This document shows, piece by piece, positions 7,952 through 16,147 of a stretch of DNA of 64,000 bases; position 1 is the first letter of the stretch; the number at the start of each line of letters is the position of its first letter. This DNA is from Streptomyces hilarionis. Its GTDB lineage: Bacteria > Actinomycetota > Actinomycetes > Streptomycetales > Streptomycetaceae. A program made the position numbers and the translations under genes. Below the pieces are notes generated by a model. It worked only from the letters and a program-made list of their open reading frames with translations. It made no database searches and was not told the DNA's origin. Where the stretch lies: the NCBI RefSeq assembly GCF_024539675.1, contig NZ_JAHHIT010000055.1:1-64000 (forward strand), given 5' to 3'.

Positions 7952-9412
7952 ATGACCGCCGTCACCGATTTCGCTCCACCTTCACGCCGCACCTATCCGT
8001 CGCTGCGCGCGGCCTGGGTCCCCCTGGCCGCGCTCTGCCTGGCCTTCTTCGTCGAGATGGTCGACAACACGCTGCTCTCGATCGCCCTCCCCACCATCGG
8101 CCGCGACCTCGACAGCGGCACGACCGCTCTGCAATGGGTCACCGGCGCCTACTCGCTGACCTTCGGCGGCCTCCTCCTCACGGCAGGGTCGCTCGCCGAC
8201 AGGCTCGGGCGACGGCGGGTGCTGCTCGTCGGCCTCGCCGTGTTCGGGCTGCTCAGCCTCTGCGTCGTCGCCGTCGACTCCGCAGGGCAGCTCATCGCGC
8301 TGCGTGCGGGGCTCGGCATCGCCGCCGCCGCCATGGCGCCCATCACCAACTCCCTCGTCTTCCGGCTCTTCGACGACCAGGCGCTGCGCATGCGCGCGAT
8401 GACCCTGATGATCGTCGTCGGCATGTCCGGCTTCGTCCTCGGCCCGCTGCTGGGCGGCACGGCCCTCGCCCATGTGCGCTGGGAGTGGCTGCTTGTCGTC
8501 AACGCGCCGATCGCGCTGGTCGCGGCCATCGGCGTGCGCCTCGGCGTGGCCGCCGACCGGCCCGAGGACCTGACCAGGGACCCACTGGACCTGCCGGGCG
8601 CCGTCCTCAGCCTCCTGGCCATCGGCCTGGCCTGCTACTCCCTGACCAGCGGCATCGAGCACGGCTGGCTCTCCCCTGCCACCGTCACGTCGATCCTCGG
8701 CGCCGTGGCGGCGGGCGTCGCGTTCGTGTGGCACGAGCGCCGCAGCGCCGCGCCCATGCTGGACCTGAAGATCTTCTCCAGCGGCACCGTCCGCGGCGCG
8801 GCCATCGCCCAGACCGGCACGGCCATCGCGATGGCCGGCGTGATGTTCGGGCTGATCCTCCACTTCCAGTACGCCTACGGATGGAGCCCCGTGCGCGCAG
8901 GCCTCGCGAACCTGCCGATCATCGTGACCATGATCGTCGCGACGCCGCTGTCGGAATGGCTCGGCAAGCGGTTCGGGCACCGGGTCGCCTGCCTGGTCGG
9001 CGCCGCCTGTCTGGCCACTGCCCTGGCCGGCCTCGCCTGGGGCGTCGACCACGGGTACGCCGCCATCGCCGTCTCCATGGTCGTGATGACGATCGGGCTG
9101 CGCACCGTCATGACGATCTGTGCCATCGCCCTGGTGGACGCGATGCCGGCCAACCGCACGTCGATCGGCGCCGCCCTCAACGACACCGCCCAGGAGATCG
9201 GGACCAGCGTCGGCACCGCTGTCGTCGGCACCCTGATCGCCGCACTGGTCACCACCCGACTGCCCGCGGGCGCATGGAGCAGCGACCTCGTGCAGTCCTT
9301 CTTCCGAGGCGAGCGGATCACGTACGCCGTACTCGCGGTGATCGTCGGTCTGATCGCGGCAGGCGGTGCGCTCACGCTCACCGACTCCCACTCCGTCGAA
9401 GAGCCGGCCTGA
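7952..9412 (+). CDS. MFS drug exporter, EmrB/QacA (DHA2) type
   Basis: A 486-residue membrane protein with about 14 predicted helices, the DHA2 pattern. Motif A appears as GSLADRLGRRRVLLVG near residue 80, the first helix carries AALCLAFFVEMVDNTLLSIALPTI, and a motif C-like GMSGFVLGPLLGG lies near residue 160. It should export hydrophobic or cationic compounds by proton antiport. ATG at 7952 follows AGGGAGGGGG. Control by the divergent TetR protein is implied by the three operator units upstream. The substrate cannot be inferred. Confidence 0.92.
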   Translation: MTAVTDFAPPSRRTYPSLRAAWVPLAALCLAFFVEMVDNTLLSIALPTIGRDLDSGTTALQWVTGAYSLTFGGLLLTAGSLADRLGRRRVLLVGLAVFGLLSLCVVAVDSAGQLIALRAGLGIAAAAMAPITNSLVFRLFDDQALRMRAMTLMIVVGMSGFVLGPLLGGTALAHVRWEWLLVVNAPIALVAAIGVRLGVAADRPEDLTRDPLDLPGAVLSLLAIGLACYSLTSGIEHGWLSPATVTSILGAVAAGVAFVWHERRSAAPMLDLKIFSSGTVRGAAIAQTGTAIAMAGVMFGLILHFQYAYGWSPVRAGLANLPIIVTMIVATPLSEWLGKRFGHRVACLVGAACLATALAGLAWGVDHGYAAIAVSMVVMTIGLRTVMTICAIALVDAMPANRTSIGAALNDTAQEIGTSVGTAVVGTLIAALVTTRLPAGAWSSDLVQSFFRGERITYAVLAVIVGLIAAGGALTLTDSHSVEEPA

Positions 9413-9521
9413 ACCATCGCGGCCGGGGCCGGTCGAGCGAGCGTGCGGCGGCACGAGACAGGGGTGTGAGGATGCGTGCAGACACGTTCAATCGCGTTCC
9501 TGGTGGGCCGGCTCCGGGGCT

Positions 9522-10406
9522 TCACCCGGTGTCGGCCCCCCTCCGGGCCAGGACGGCCTTGGCGGCCAGACCGAGGTTCCTGATCATGGGATTCGGGTCG
9601 CCCTTGCGGCCGACCAGGACGACCTGGCTGGGGGGAGCACCCTCGATCGGGACGGTGACGAGGTCGGGACGCAGTGAGCTGCGCCGATCGCTGACCGGTA
9701 GGACGGCGATCGCCCCGCCGCTCGCGACGAGTTCGAGCTTGTCCTCGTAGCTCTCCATCGGCGGCACGCCGGCCCCGAGGATCCGGTAGGACGTCCAGTC
9801 CGCGGTCTCGAACGCGCACGGGGCCGCCTCTTGGTCGGCCAGTTCTTCCGCGGTCACCGACACACGGTCGGCCCAAGGGTGGCCGCGGGGGACCACGAGC
9901 ATCCGGGGCTCCTCGTACAAGGGGGTCGTGGACACGTGGTCGGCGGCGAGCGGCAACGGGGTTCGCGCGATCAGGGCGTCGACGCGCTTGTCGGACAGTG
10001 CGCCGACGTCGCGGCAGCTCAGGTGCCGGGTGGCGATCTCGGCGTCCGGGTGACGGTGGCGCAGTTCGCGTACGGCGTCGGTGATCACCAGGTCTTCGAC
10101 GTAGCCGATGGTGATCCGTTCGGTCCGGGCTTGTTCACGGACGGCCAGTTCGGCCTGGCGGGCGGCCCGCAGCAGGGCTTGGGCCTGCGGGAGGAACGTC
10201 CGGCCCGCCGGAGTGAGCCGGGCGCCCTGGGGGGTGCGGTCCAGCAGTCGTGTGCCGAGGTATTTCTCGAGCCGCTGGATCTGACGGCTCAGCGCCGGCT
10301 GGGCCACGTGCAGGTCGGCGGCGGCCCGGCCGAAATGCTGGTGCGCCGCCACCACGGTGAAGTAGCGCACGAGCCGCAGTTCCAGGTCCTGTCCGAGATC
10401 GTTCAC
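9522..10406 (-). CDS. LysR family transcriptional regulator
   Basis: 294 residues from GTG at 10406 (VNDLGQDLELRLVRYFTVVA). The winged helix-turn-helix is canonical: HFGRAAADLHVAQPALSRQI then QRLEKYLGTRLLDRTPQG, followed by a periplasmic-binding-like effector domain starting ITIGYVEDL. The frame remains open upstream of the GTG, but that part overlaps the divergent oxidoreductase gene and lacks LysR features. Divergent arrangement with the NADP-dependent oxidoreductase suggests that it controls that gene, as is usual for LysR regulators. Confidence 0.9.
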   Translation of the reverse strand: MNDLGQDLELRLVRYFTVVAAHQHFGRAAADLHVAQPALSRQIQRLEKYLGTRLLDRTPQGARLTPAGRTFLPQAQALLRAARQAELAVREQARTERITIGYVEDLVITDAVRELRHRHPDAEIATRHLSCRDVGALSDKRVDALIARTPLPLAADHVSTTPLYEEPRMLVVPRGHPWADRVSVTAEELADQEAAPCAFETADWTSYRILGAGVPPMESYEDKLELVASGGAIAVLPVSDRRSSLRPDLVTVPIEGAPPSQVVLVGRKGDPNPMIRNLGLAAKAVLARRGADTG

Positions 10407-10423
10407 CGTTGCAGGGTACGCGT

Positions 10424-10440
10424 CATGCCGTTTCGGAATG
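10424..10440. promoter_or_regulatory. Candidate LysR-box inverted repeat
   Basis: CATGCCG-TTT-CGGAATG is an imperfect inverted repeat (one mismatch in the 7-bp arms) in the 121-bp gap between the divergent LysR and oxidoreductase genes. Its place and size fit a LysR binding site, but the call rests on symmetry alone. Confidence 0.35.
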
Positions 10441-10527
10441 ACCGGTTGCCGAAGGGGTCTTGGACGGCCATGCCGGCCGGGGCCTTGACTGAAGGAGCAA
10501 CGTTTCCCAGAGAAGGCGACAGGCGCG

Positions 10528-11526
10528 ATGAAGGCGATCCAGTTCCACGTGGCGGGCGGTCCGGACGTTCTGCGGTACGACGAGGTGCCGGTTCCCGGGA
10601 TCGGTCCGGGCGAGGTGCTCGTGCGGGTGCACGCGGTGGGCGTCAACCCGCCGGACTGGTACCTGCGTGAGGGGTTGAAGGTCATGCCGGCCGAGATGAG
10701 GCCGGTGCTGGAGTTCCCCCTCATCCCCGGAACGGACATGTCGGGCGTGGTCGAGGCGGTCGCTCCGGACGTGTCCGGGTTCGCCGTCGGCGACGAGGTC
10801 TTCGGCATGCTGCGGTTCCCGGGATTCGCCGGTCAGACGTACGCCGAGTACGTGGCCGCGCCGGCTTCCGACCTGGCTCACAAGCCGGCCGGTATCGACC
10901 ACGTCGAGGCGGCCGGGGCCCCGATGGCCCTGCTGACGGCCTGGCAGTACCTGGTCGATCTCGGCCATGACGTGCCGTCTCCCTTCACCGGCCAGGTGCA
11001 CCGGCCGGTGCCGATCACGCCGGGGATGACCGTGTTGGTCAACGGGGCCGCTGGTGGAGTGGGTCACTTCGCGGTGCAGTTGGCGAAATGGAAGGGGGCG
11101 CACGTCGTCGCGGTTGCCTCGAGCCGGCACGAGCAGTTCCTGCGCAAGCTCTGCGCCGATGAGTTCATCGACTACACCACGACACGGGCCGCGGACGTGG
11201 TCAGCGGCGTCGATCTGGTGATCGACGCCGTCGGTGGCCCGGACAGTTCGCGTCTGCTGACCGTGCTCAAGCGCGGCGGCACCATGCTTCCTGTCTTCTT
11301 CGCCCAGTACGACCCGGAAGAGACCGCGCGTCTTGGCATCACCGTCTCGAACATTCAGGTGCGTTCCAACGGCCCCCAGCTCGCCGAGATCGGACGCCTG
11401 CTCGGCGAGGGCAGGCTCCGGGTCGGGGTGGACAGCACCTACCCGCTGTCCGAGGCGGGCAGCGCGCACACGCGAGCCGCGCGGGGCCACATCCAGGGCA
11501 AGATCGTGCTGACGGTGGTCTCTTGA
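10528..11526 (+). CDS. NADP-dependent quinone oxidoreductase-like protein (MDR)
   Basis: 332 residues of the medium-chain dehydrogenase/reductase superfamily, zinc-free quinone reductase branch. It begins MKAIQFHVAGGPDVLRYDEV, has the GroES-like segment FPLIPGTDMSGVVEAVAPDV, and a Rossmann motif NGAAGGVGHFAVQLAKWKGA near residue 172. Catalytic zinc ligands are absent. It is divergent from a LysR regulator that probably responds to a related small molecule. Typical activities are NADPH-dependent reduction of quinones or enones; the actual substrate is unknown. Confidence 0.9.
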   Translation: MKAIQFHVAGGPDVLRYDEVPVPGIGPGEVLVRVHAVGVNPPDWYLREGLKVMPAEMRPVLEFPLIPGTDMSGVVEAVAPDVSGFAVGDEVFGMLRFPGFAGQTYAEYVAAPASDLAHKPAGIDHVEAAGAPMALLTAWQYLVDLGHDVPSPFTGQVHRPVPITPGMTVLVNGAAGGVGHFAVQLAKWKGAHVVAVASSRHEQFLRKLCADEFIDYTTTRAADVVSGVDLVIDAVGGPDSSRLLTVLKRGGTMLPVFFAQYDPEETARLGITVSNIQVRSNGPQLAEIGRLLGEGRLRVGVDSTYPLSEAGSAHTRAARGHIQGKIVLTVVS

Positions 11527-11559
11527 CCGGCGACCAGGGCCTGCTCGGGATGGACGCCG

Positions 11560-11694
11560 GTGTCGGCGGCGACAGGACCGGCCCGAGGTCGAGCACCTCG
11601 TCGACCAGGTCGGCGACGGACCGGGGCAGGTGGTCCTCGGGCGGTCGGTCGTCCAGCGACGGCGGCAGGAGCAGGACCTGATGCGGACGAACGC
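11560..11694 (-). pseudogene. IS1182-like transposase N-terminal remnant
   Basis: On the minus strand one frame reads QVLLLPPSLDDRPPEDHL and then PRSVADLVDEVLDLG, which resembles the conserved N-terminus of IS1182-type transposases (LLPPDL..WLPEDHL...V.D.V..LDL). The reading frame has no start in context and breaks down after the LDLG segment, so it is a fragment only. It fills the gap between the oxidoreductase and flavin reductase genes. Confidence 0.45.
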
Positions 11695-11719
11695 CCGGGC
11701 GAGGGCGCCGGATGCCTGT

Positions 11720-12358
11720 TCAGGCGGTCGCAGACCGGAGCTGGTGCGGCATGTTCCACCCCTCGGCGAGCCTCGACGGGTGCACGTTGCGTCCCCCGCC
11801 GAAGAACTCGCAGAACTTCATGATCAGCGGGTCCCAGCCGAGCGGGTCCACGTGGTGCGTCCCCGGGATGACCAGGTCTTCCTCTACATGGGCGCGAAGG
11901 ACCTCGACCTCGAAGGCGGTGGCATGCCCGTCGGGACCGCCGAAGGGATGGGCCGCGACGAGCCTGCATTCCAGCTGGACCGGGCATTCCGCGACCCTGG
12001 GGGCCCGGACCAGGTCCGATGCCTGCTCCGTCAGCTGCGCGGTCGAGAACTTGTCCGGCTCGTATCGGTAGCCCTGCTTCTCCTTGTGGTCGGGCACGGC
12101 TGACTTTCCGGTGGTGAGCGCGATCCGGTCGACGGCATCGACCATCGCCGACGAGGGCAGATTGAGCACGCATTCGCCCTCCCGCAGCAGGTTCGCGGTG
12201 GTCTGGGCGTTGTTGCCGAGACCGAGCATGCAGGACTGGTCCAGCCACCACGCTGAGGACATCGGCGCGAGGTTCGCCGTGCCGTCCTCGTTGAGTGAGC
12301 TGATCAGCACCACGGGCGTTCCGAAGTACAGGACCTTGAGCCCGGGGACGACATGCAT
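11720..12358 (-). CDS. Flavin reductase-like FMN-binding split-barrel protein
   Basis: 212 residues that match the flavin reductase-like/FMN-binding split-barrel family: PVVLISSLNEDGTANLAPMS near the N-terminus, NAQTTANLLREGECVLNLPS in the middle and a late EVEVLRAHVEEDLVIPGTHHVDPLGWDPLIMKF. Such proteins bind FMN and either reduce flavin or act on small substrates. The ATG at 12358 is the first plausible start. It is transcribed alone, divergent from the alpha/beta hydrolase across 376 bp. A specific partner monooxygenase is not adjacent. Confidence 0.85.
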   Translation of the reverse strand: MHVVPGLKVLYFGTPVVLISSLNEDGTANLAPMSSAWWLDQSCMLGLGNNAQTTANLLREGECVLNLPSSAMVDAVDRIALTTGKSAVPDHKEKQGYRYEPDKFSTAQLTEQASDLVRAPRVAECPVQLECRLVAAHPFGGPDGHATAFEVEVLRAHVEEDLVIPGTHHVDPLGWDPLIMKFCEFFGGGRNVHPSRLAEGWNMPHQLRSATA

Positions 12359-12734
12359 GTGCTGTGCCTTTCGCGGAGTGTCGGACGGACAGGTCCGCCA
12401 TCAGGAGCACGAACCGTCGTCGACTCTCTCGCGAGCGCGACGCCGACACTGGCGGCATCACGACATCAAGTTCTCGGCCGGCAGAGCAGTCGCCCGATGA
12501 CAGGCCCGCCGTCGATCACGGGGACGCGCTCCCGGTCCGCCGGCAGCACCGGGCGAGCCGGGCCACCCCCCGTCGCCCGCCGGTCGCGCGGCTCGATCAA
12601 GGCTCTTAGCGTGGAAGAAGGAGTGTCCCCCCGCGGCCGCCGTCCCGGCCCATTGGTGCTCAGCCGCAACGCGCCGGCCAACGGACCCACACGCGTCGGG
12701 GCCGCGCGCCACGCAAGGCAGGAGGCGATGGGGG
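12359..12734. other. Divergent promoter region, no gene
   Basis: The 376-bp gap between the flavin reductase-like gene and the alpha/beta hydrolase gene has no recognisable protein. TAGCGT at 12607-12612 on the plus strand could be a -10 element for the hydrolase gene, but no matching -35 is clear. Confidence 0.35.
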
Positions 12735-13523
12735 GTGAGCACGGACTGGCAGTTGCTCGAATCCGGACCGGCGGACGCCACGAACACGGTGCTGCTGCTT
12801 CCTGGGGGCATGTGCGGCGCAGAGTCGTTCGCGGAGGTGATGGCGCAACCCGCGCTCGGACGGCTGCGGCTGGTGGCCGCGACCATGCCGGGACACGCGG
12901 GGGCGGCGCCTCTGAAGGAGTGCAGCATGGCGTCCTACGCGCGGGCGTCGGCCGTGCTGGCGGCCGGGATTCGGGCGGACGTCGTGGCCGGGTTCAGCAT
13001 GGGCGCGTCCGTCGCGGTGGAGATGGTCACCTCCGGCGCGTTCACCGGGCCGGTCGTGCTGTCGGGCGTCAGCCTCAGCTCTCCCGACGAACCGGCGTTC
13101 TTCCGTGGGCTCGTGGCGCTGGGCCGCGTACTCGGCGGCATCCCGGTGAGGCTGCTGGGCAAGGCGACCGGGGTGATGCTCAAGCAGATGCGGATGTCCA
13201 CGGAGCGTCAGGCAGAGCTGCGCGCCGACTTCGGCAGGAACGACCCGGCGGTCGTGCGGCGGATCCTGCTGGAGTACACACGGTGGCTGCGCCAGGACGA
13301 GCAGCGGGCCGTCCGGCTGTGCCGGGCCGGCGTGCCGACCTGGACCATCCACACCGAGAAAGGCGACGGCGGGCTCACCGACGGCGAGCGCAGCACCCTG
13401 GAAGCCTGCCCGAACGCCCGGCTGGTGACGATCCCGGGCTCGGTGTTCTTCCTCCCGGTGGAGGCCCCCGAGCCGCTGGCCGCGGCCATTGCCGAGGCAG
13501 TCGCCTTCGCTTCCCGCCCGTGA
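12735..13523 (+). CDS. Alpha/beta hydrolase
   Basis: 262 residues from GTG at 12735, preceded by an AGGAGGCGATGGG ribosome binding site. The fold is an alpha/beta hydrolase: VLLLPGGMCGAESF gives the oxyanion loop, GFSMGAS near residue 88 the nucleophile elbow. Where a catalytic His is normally found near the C-terminus, the protein has IPGSVFFLPVEAPE, so the usual GH pair is missing; I recall similar Streptomyces proteins with a comparable substitution, so this may be a subfamily trait or may mean altered catalysis. It lies alone upstream of the helicase-tap-tpg group. Confidence 0.82.
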   Translation: MSTDWQLLESGPADATNTVLLLPGGMCGAESFAEVMAQPALGRLRLVAATMPGHAGAAPLKECSMASYARASAVLAAGIRADVVAGFSMGASVAVEMVTSGAFTGPVVLSGVSLSSPDEPAFFRGLVALGRVLGGIPVRLLGKATGVMLKQMRMSTERQAELRADFGRNDPAVVRRILLEYTRWLRQDEQRAVRLCRAGVPTWTIHTEKGDGGLTDGERSTLEACPNARLVTIPGSVFFLPVEAPEPLAAAIAEAVAFASRP

Positions 13524-13691
13524 CCGACGGTGGTCCAGCACAGTGGTCCGGCAGTGGTGAACGCCTCGGGGCGCATTCCTCCACTCCGAGCGGCGAGCAG
13601 CCGGTGGGTACAGTGGTGACCTCCGGAAAGCAGCAGGTCAGCCGCTGGAGATGCGGTTGGTCGGTAGCAGTGGGCAAGGAGTACGCGGAGC

Positions 13692-16082
13692 ATGGCCGTG
13701 AAGCTGCGGGACCACCAGGTCGAGGCCGTTGCCGCCGTCGTGCGGGGGCTCGACGTGCCGCCGGGTGGTATCCCTTCCGCCGGTCTGCGGGGGCAGGTGC
13801 ACGCTGCGTGCGGGACGGGGAAGACCGTCATCGCTGCGGCAGCCGCCAAGCGGTTGGTGCCTCATGGTCGCGTGCTCGTGCTGGTGCCGACGCTGGATCT
13901 GCTGGCGCAGACGGTGAAGGCGTGGCACGAGACGGGGCATCGGGGGCCGGCGGTCGCCGTGTGTTCGCTCCAGGACGATCCGGAGTTGTGGAACCTGAAG
14001 GTGCGGGCCACGACGAATCCGATCCAGCTGGCGCTGTGGCACGGTTCCGGGCCGGTCACCATGTACGCGACCTATGCGTCGCTGGGTGTGCTCGCGGAGG
14101 CCTTCGAGGGGGCCTACGGTCAGCGGCTGGATCCCGTGGATCTCGCGGTGGTCGACGAGGCGCATCGGACGAGTGGGTCGATGGGCAAGGCGTGGGCGGA
14201 CGTTCATGATCAGAGCGTTGTCCCGGCCGATCGCCGGTTGTATCTGACGGCCACGCCGCGGATCTGGCAGGAGCGTCTGGAGCGGGAGGTTCCCGAGGGG
14301 GTTCGTGATCCGCTGCCGCGGGAGATGGCGGCTTCCATGGACGACGAGAAGGTCTTCGGGCCCGTCCTGTACAAGCTGTCGCTGGCGTCCGCGGTGTCGC
14401 GCGGTCTGCTGGCCCGGTATCAGATCATTGTCGTCGAGCTTCAGGATCCGGTGGTCACTCCGGAGCGGCTGATGAGCGAGGCCCGGCATACGGAGGAGGT
14501 CCGCGGGCAGCGACTGGGGGCGTTGCAGGCCGCGCTGCTGCACACCATGGCGCAGCATGATCTTCAGACCTGCATCACGTTCCATCATCGGACGATGGAG
14601 GCGCAGGCCTACGCCGAGGGGCTGGAGCGCGTCTCGGCGGCCCTGTACGCGGACCGGCCCCGCGAGTATCCGGAGCGGATCTGGGCGGACTGGCTGTGCG
14701 GTGAGCACGCGCCCGGGCACCGGCGGAAGGTCCTCGGCTCGTTCGGGTCCACTGGGCAGCGTGCCGTGCTGTCCAACTGCCGTGTGCTCGGGGAGGGCAT
14801 CGACATCAGGGCCGTCGACAGCATCGCGCTGCTGGATCCGAAGGGCGCCCCGCATGACATCGTCCAGGCCATCGGCCGGGCGCTGCGGCAGACGCCGGGG
14901 CAGGGGAAGCTCGCTTCGTTGATCGTGCCGGTGTTCCTCCAGCCGGGCGAGCGGCCGGAGGACATGTTCACCTCGGGGTCGTACCGGCCGCTGGTGAAGG
15001 TGCTGGAGGGGCTGCGGGCTCACGACGAGGAGGCCGTCGAGCTGCTGGCGATCCCGCAGGAGCCGCAGAGGGGCGTGGCGCAGCCGTCCTTGTTCATCGG
15101 TCCGCCGCCCGGGGAGGGGGAGGTCGATTCGCGTCTGCTGTTGCGGTTCGCCGCTCCTCGTGACCCGGTCATGATCGCGGACTGGGTGTCGTTCAACGTC
15201 ATCGACACCGAGCGCCAGGACTGGGCGCGCGGCTGGGCGGCGTTGAAGACGTTCGTCGAGCGCGAGCAGCACGCCCAGGTGCCGTACGGGCACAAGGAGG
15301 GCGCGTACCCGCTGGGGCAGTGGGTCGCGGAGCAGCGGCGGGCCCACGGGGCCGGTCAGTTGGGCAGCCGGCGTGTGGCGCGGCTGGAGGAGCTCGGCAT
15401 GCTGTGGTCGCCGGCCGATGAGCGGTTCCAGGCGAACCTTCAGGCTGCCAAGGCGTATTACGAGCAGCACTGGACGCTGTGCGCGCCTCGTTCGGCCGCC
15501 GTGCTGGACCGGCCTGTGGGTCAGTGGTTGTCCAACCTGCGCCGTCCCGGGGCTCTGGACGGACGTCCCGAGTGGCGGGCAGCGCTGGAGGACGTCGATC
15601 CGGACTGGAATCCGGCGTGGCCGGCGGACTGGCAGCGGCATTACGCCGCGCTGCGTGAGCTCGTGCGCGAGGAGGAGGGGGCGACGGAGGTTCTGCCGGG
15701 GCTCACCGTGCACGGCATGGACATCGGGCGGTGGCTGGCCCGGCAGCGTAGGCCCGAGGTGTGGGCTTCCCTGGCGGAGGGGCAGCGGGAACGGCTCGGG
15801 CAGGCGGGTGTGACGCCGATGGCCGCGTCGGCGCAGGCGTCTTCGAAGTCGTCCGTCCCGCGTATGACCGCCTTCGAGCGGGGGCTGGCGGCTCTCACGC
15901 AGTACAAGTTGCGCGAGGGGACCGTGAAGATCCCCCGGGGGCATGTGGAGCGGCTGGACGACGGTACGGAGGTCAGGCTCGGAGTGTTCCTGTCGAATCA
16001 CCGGACCCGGCGCGCGAAACTCACCGCGGACAGGCTCGCCGCGCTCGCCACGCTGGGGCTGGACTGGGCGCGGAAAGGTTAA
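13692..16082 (+). CDS. DEAD/DEAH-type helicase with helicase-associated domains
   Basis: A 796-residue superfamily 2 helicase. Walker A is AACGTGKT at residues 38-45, motif II is VVDEAHR near 153, motif III is LTATPR near 180, and motif VI is QAIGRALRQ near 395. Residues from about 500 to the end contain Trp-rich helicase-associated repeats (DWARGWAALKTFVEREQH; then LGQWVAEQRR). ATG at 13692 follows AAGGAG. It sits just upstream of tap and tpg on the same strand. Streptomyces telomeres commonly carry a helicase gene (TtrA type), so a role in end replication or conjugal transfer of the linear replicon is possible, though identity with TtrA is not shown here. Confidence 0.88.
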   Translation: MAVKLRDHQVEAVAAVVRGLDVPPGGIPSAGLRGQVHAACGTGKTVIAAAAAKRLVPHGRVLVLVPTLDLLAQTVKAWHETGHRGPAVAVCSLQDDPELWNLKVRATTNPIQLALWHGSGPVTMYATYASLGVLAEAFEGAYGQRLDPVDLAVVDEAHRTSGSMGKAWADVHDQSVVPADRRLYLTATPRIWQERLEREVPEGVRDPLPREMAASMDDEKVFGPVLYKLSLASAVSRGLLARYQIIVVELQDPVVTPERLMSEARHTEEVRGQRLGALQAALLHTMAQHDLQTCITFHHRTMEAQAYAEGLERVSAALYADRPREYPERIWADWLCGEHAPGHRRKVLGSFGSTGQRAVLSNCRVLGEGIDIRAVDSIALLDPKGAPHDIVQAIGRALRQTPGQGKLASLIVPVFLQPGERPEDMFTSGSYRPLVKVLEGLRAHDEEAVELLAIPQEPQRGVAQPSLFIGPPPGEGEVDSRLLLRFAAPRDPVMIADWVSFNVIDTERQDWARGWAALKTFVEREQHAQVPYGHKEGAYPLGQWVAEQRRAHGAGQLGSRRVARLEELGMLWSPADERFQANLQAAKAYYEQHWTLCAPRSAAVLDRPVGQWLSNLRRPGALDGRPEWRAALEDVDPDWNPAWPADWQRHYAALRELVREEEGATEVLPGLTVHGMDIGRWLARQRRPEVWASLAEGQRERLGQAGVTPMAASAQASSKSSVPRMTAFERGLAALTQYKLREGTVKIPRGHVERLDDGTEVRLGVFLSNHRTRRAKLTADRLAALATLGLDWARKG

Positions 16083-16107
16083 GGAGTGGGATAAGTTTAC
16101 GGTTAAG
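16077..16107. repeat. Direct repeat GGTTAAG at the helicase-tap junction
   Basis: GGTTAAG occurs at 16077-16083, across the helicase stop codon, and again at 16101-16107, with an AT-rich GGGATAAGTTTAC between. In this high-GC background the motif is conspicuous. It may be part of the tap promoter or a protein-binding site; nothing more can be claimed. Confidence 0.35.
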
Positions 16108-16147
16108 CAGCACAGCACTACCGGGTCCTGACGTGAAGGTGCGGGAA

